Below, one piece after another: positions 62,925 to 64,000 of a DNA stretch of 64,000 nt. The notes under the pieces were generated by a model, which saw nothing but the letters and a program-made list of their open reading frames with translations, had not been told where the DNA came from and did no database searches. The number at the start of each line of letters is the position of its first letter. The first letter of the stretch is position 1. Origin of the DNA: Ochromonas danica (lineage: Eukaryota; Sar; Chrysophyceae; Chromulinales; Chromulinaceae); NCBI GenBank assembly GCA_015146655.1, contig VKHL01000065.1, positions 90,987-154,986 of the forward strand, in the 5' to 3' direction. The translations under genes and the position numbers were made by a program.

Positions 62925-63358
62925 ATTAACTAAGATTAACTAAATGCCTCTTCTATAGTGTCGATAGTTTACACAGTCCATGGGATGCTTCCTATTCTAT
63001 CCTTTAGGACGGATAGACTATCAATACCGGAGGAATAGATTGAGAGAGAGAGGTTGCTGAATACTATTAGTGGCACTTGTACTTGTAATAGTACTGGATG
63101 GAATCGTAGTAGAATCAATCGAAACTGTCTTGAACATCCATTAGGCTAATCTCCGCTACATCTACCAGTTTTACAAGTTTTACCACGTTTTACCACATTT
63201 GACCGAAAATTCATTCTGGAAATTCCATTTGGAATTCCATGGAATTGGCCCGCCTTGTGGCACTGCCAGCACCGGAGGGGGAGCCAAGCAATCGCATCGC
63301 TTGACTATTGACTGCTTTTGTTCCACAGGGACAAAGTCTACACTCAAGCTAGTCAAGG
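62925..63358. other. intergenic region upstream of TIM17
   Basis: Holds the 3' flank of eIF2B alpha and the promoter and 5' UTR of TIM17. A run of ttttaccacgttttaccaca at about 63178-63197 and gaaattccatttggaattcc repeats near 63217 are visible. No gene seen. Confidence 0.45.
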
Positions 63359-63867
63359 ATGTCACGAACAGATCGAGAACCATGTCCCTTTCGTATTGTT
63401 GATGATGCTGGAGGAGCTTTTGTTTTTGGTGTGTTATTATCGTCGTCTTCTCTCCATCTCTACTTCTCCCACCCTCTGCCTTCTGCTTCTCTCACTCACT
63501 CACTGTTCCCACACACATAAGTGGATCAGTGGAGTGAGAGAAAGGGTGTCTAGACTCGTCTGACTAATGCGGTGGTATGTGCTTGCTTGTCTGACTAGGT
63601 CTGGTGGGAGGTACCGTGTGGCATACTGTGGGAGGTTTTCGCAATGCTCCAAAGGGACAAGGTTTCCATCAGGCTCGTTCGCGAGTTATGGCCCGTGTGC
63701 CTATTGTAGGAGGTGAGTTTTAATCTGACCCCTTCTCCCTCCTGCTCTCTCTGCTTAATATGCATTTGTATGCTCACTGTGTTGTGTTGTATTGTACAGG
63801 TAGCTTTGCAGTGTGGGGTGTGCTCTTCTCCTGCTGTGACTGTACCATCACACACTTCCGAAAGAAG
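63359..63867 (+). CDS. TIMM17: TIM17 mitochondrial import channel subunit, 5' part only
   Basis: Three exons are visible: 63359-63428, 63599-63712 and 63800-63867 (84 codons), each joined in frame; the donor at 63868 leads into a poly-C intron and the gene runs off the window. The start MSRTDREPCPFRIVDDAGGA is the TIM17 signature (REPCPWRIVDD..GGAF in others). VGGTVWHTVGGFRNAPKGQG and VPIVGGSFAVWGVLFSCCDC match TM1 and TM2 with the conserved Gly and the Cys. TIM17 lines the TIM23 presequence translocase of the inner mitochondrial membrane. The remaining C-terminal half is outside the window. Confidence 0.93.
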
Positions 63868-63871
63868 GTAT

Positions 63872-64000
<129 letters not shown>

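Overview
This window is nuclear DNA of a eukaryote. Most genes carry short GT-AG introns (about 60-130 nt), there are no operons, and neighbours are often divergent or convergent at close range. Four clues point to a stramenopile (heterokont), probably a flagellated alga with a secondary plastid. They are Cys-rich C..C..GL.G.CCP..CC modules on a GH81 glucanase, PS-rich repeats in a giant cell-surface protein, a mitochondrial-carrier protein whose N-terminus looks like a signal peptide followed by Phe (the ASAFAP-type plastid signal), and an OFD1 basal-body protein. The taxonomic placement is inference; no rRNA or plastid marker is present.

Layout. 0.2-3.6 kb: secreted TPR/GT41-like glycosyltransferase. 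3.9-4.2 kb (minus): a ubiquitin-like domain fused in frame to ribosomal protein eL41, the most unusual gene here. 4.6-5.6 kb: Ser/Pro-rich disordered protein. 6.3-7 kb: dispersed repeat and a doubtful small basic protein. 7.6-11.1 kb (minus): coiled-coil/ankyrin gene with one ankyrin repeat per exon. 12.4-14.5 kb: BRCT protein. 14.8-16.1 kb (minus): THUMPD3-like protein with an altered catalytic motif. 16.3-16.9 kb: SPRY protein with an acylation signal. 17.5-19.4 kb: seryl-tRNA synthetase with an extra C-terminal domain. 19.6-20.7 kb: organelle carrier. 22-24.9 kb: GH81 beta-1,3-glucanase. 24.9-27.6 kb: gene-poor, repeat-bearing spacer. 27.6-36.2 kb (minus): one 8.6-kb exon for an NHL / PS-repeat / REJ / EGF / multi-TM polycystin-like receptor.

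36.3-45.8 kb: SDR dehydrogenase, protein kinase, ERV1/ALR sulfhydryl oxidase (minus), DDX31/Dbp7 helicase, conserved coiled-coil protein (minus), and a spliced one-TM microprotein. 46.4-48 kb (minus): GT77-type glycosyltransferase. 48.2-51.9 kb: OFD1 homologue. 51.9-53.4 kb: a small disturbed region with a (GTT)n tract, a fragment copied from the downstream prolyl-hydroxylase gene, a decayed coding stretch, and a caspase/CHAT-like gene whose frame breaks at an A9 run. 54.1-57.1 kb (minus): large protein ending in an EGLN/PHD-type prolyl-4-hydroxylase. 57.6-59.7 kb: six-exon F-box/LRR gene. 59.9-61.5 kb (minus): NRAMP metal transporter. 61.7-62.9 kb: eIF2B alpha. 63.4 kb to the end: first exons of TIM17, cut by a poly-C tract.

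Functionally the window mixes housekeeping translation genes (eL41, SerRS, eIF2B alpha, THUMPD3-like, DDX31), mitochondrial import and redox genes (TIM17, ERV1, a possible cytochrome-oxidase assembly microprotein), surface and secretory genes (two glycosyltransferases, GH81, polycystin-like receptor) and cilium genes (OFD1, perhaps the coiled-coil protein). No co-regulated cluster is evident. Exon boundaries were read by eye from splice motifs and frame continuity; no transcript data were available.
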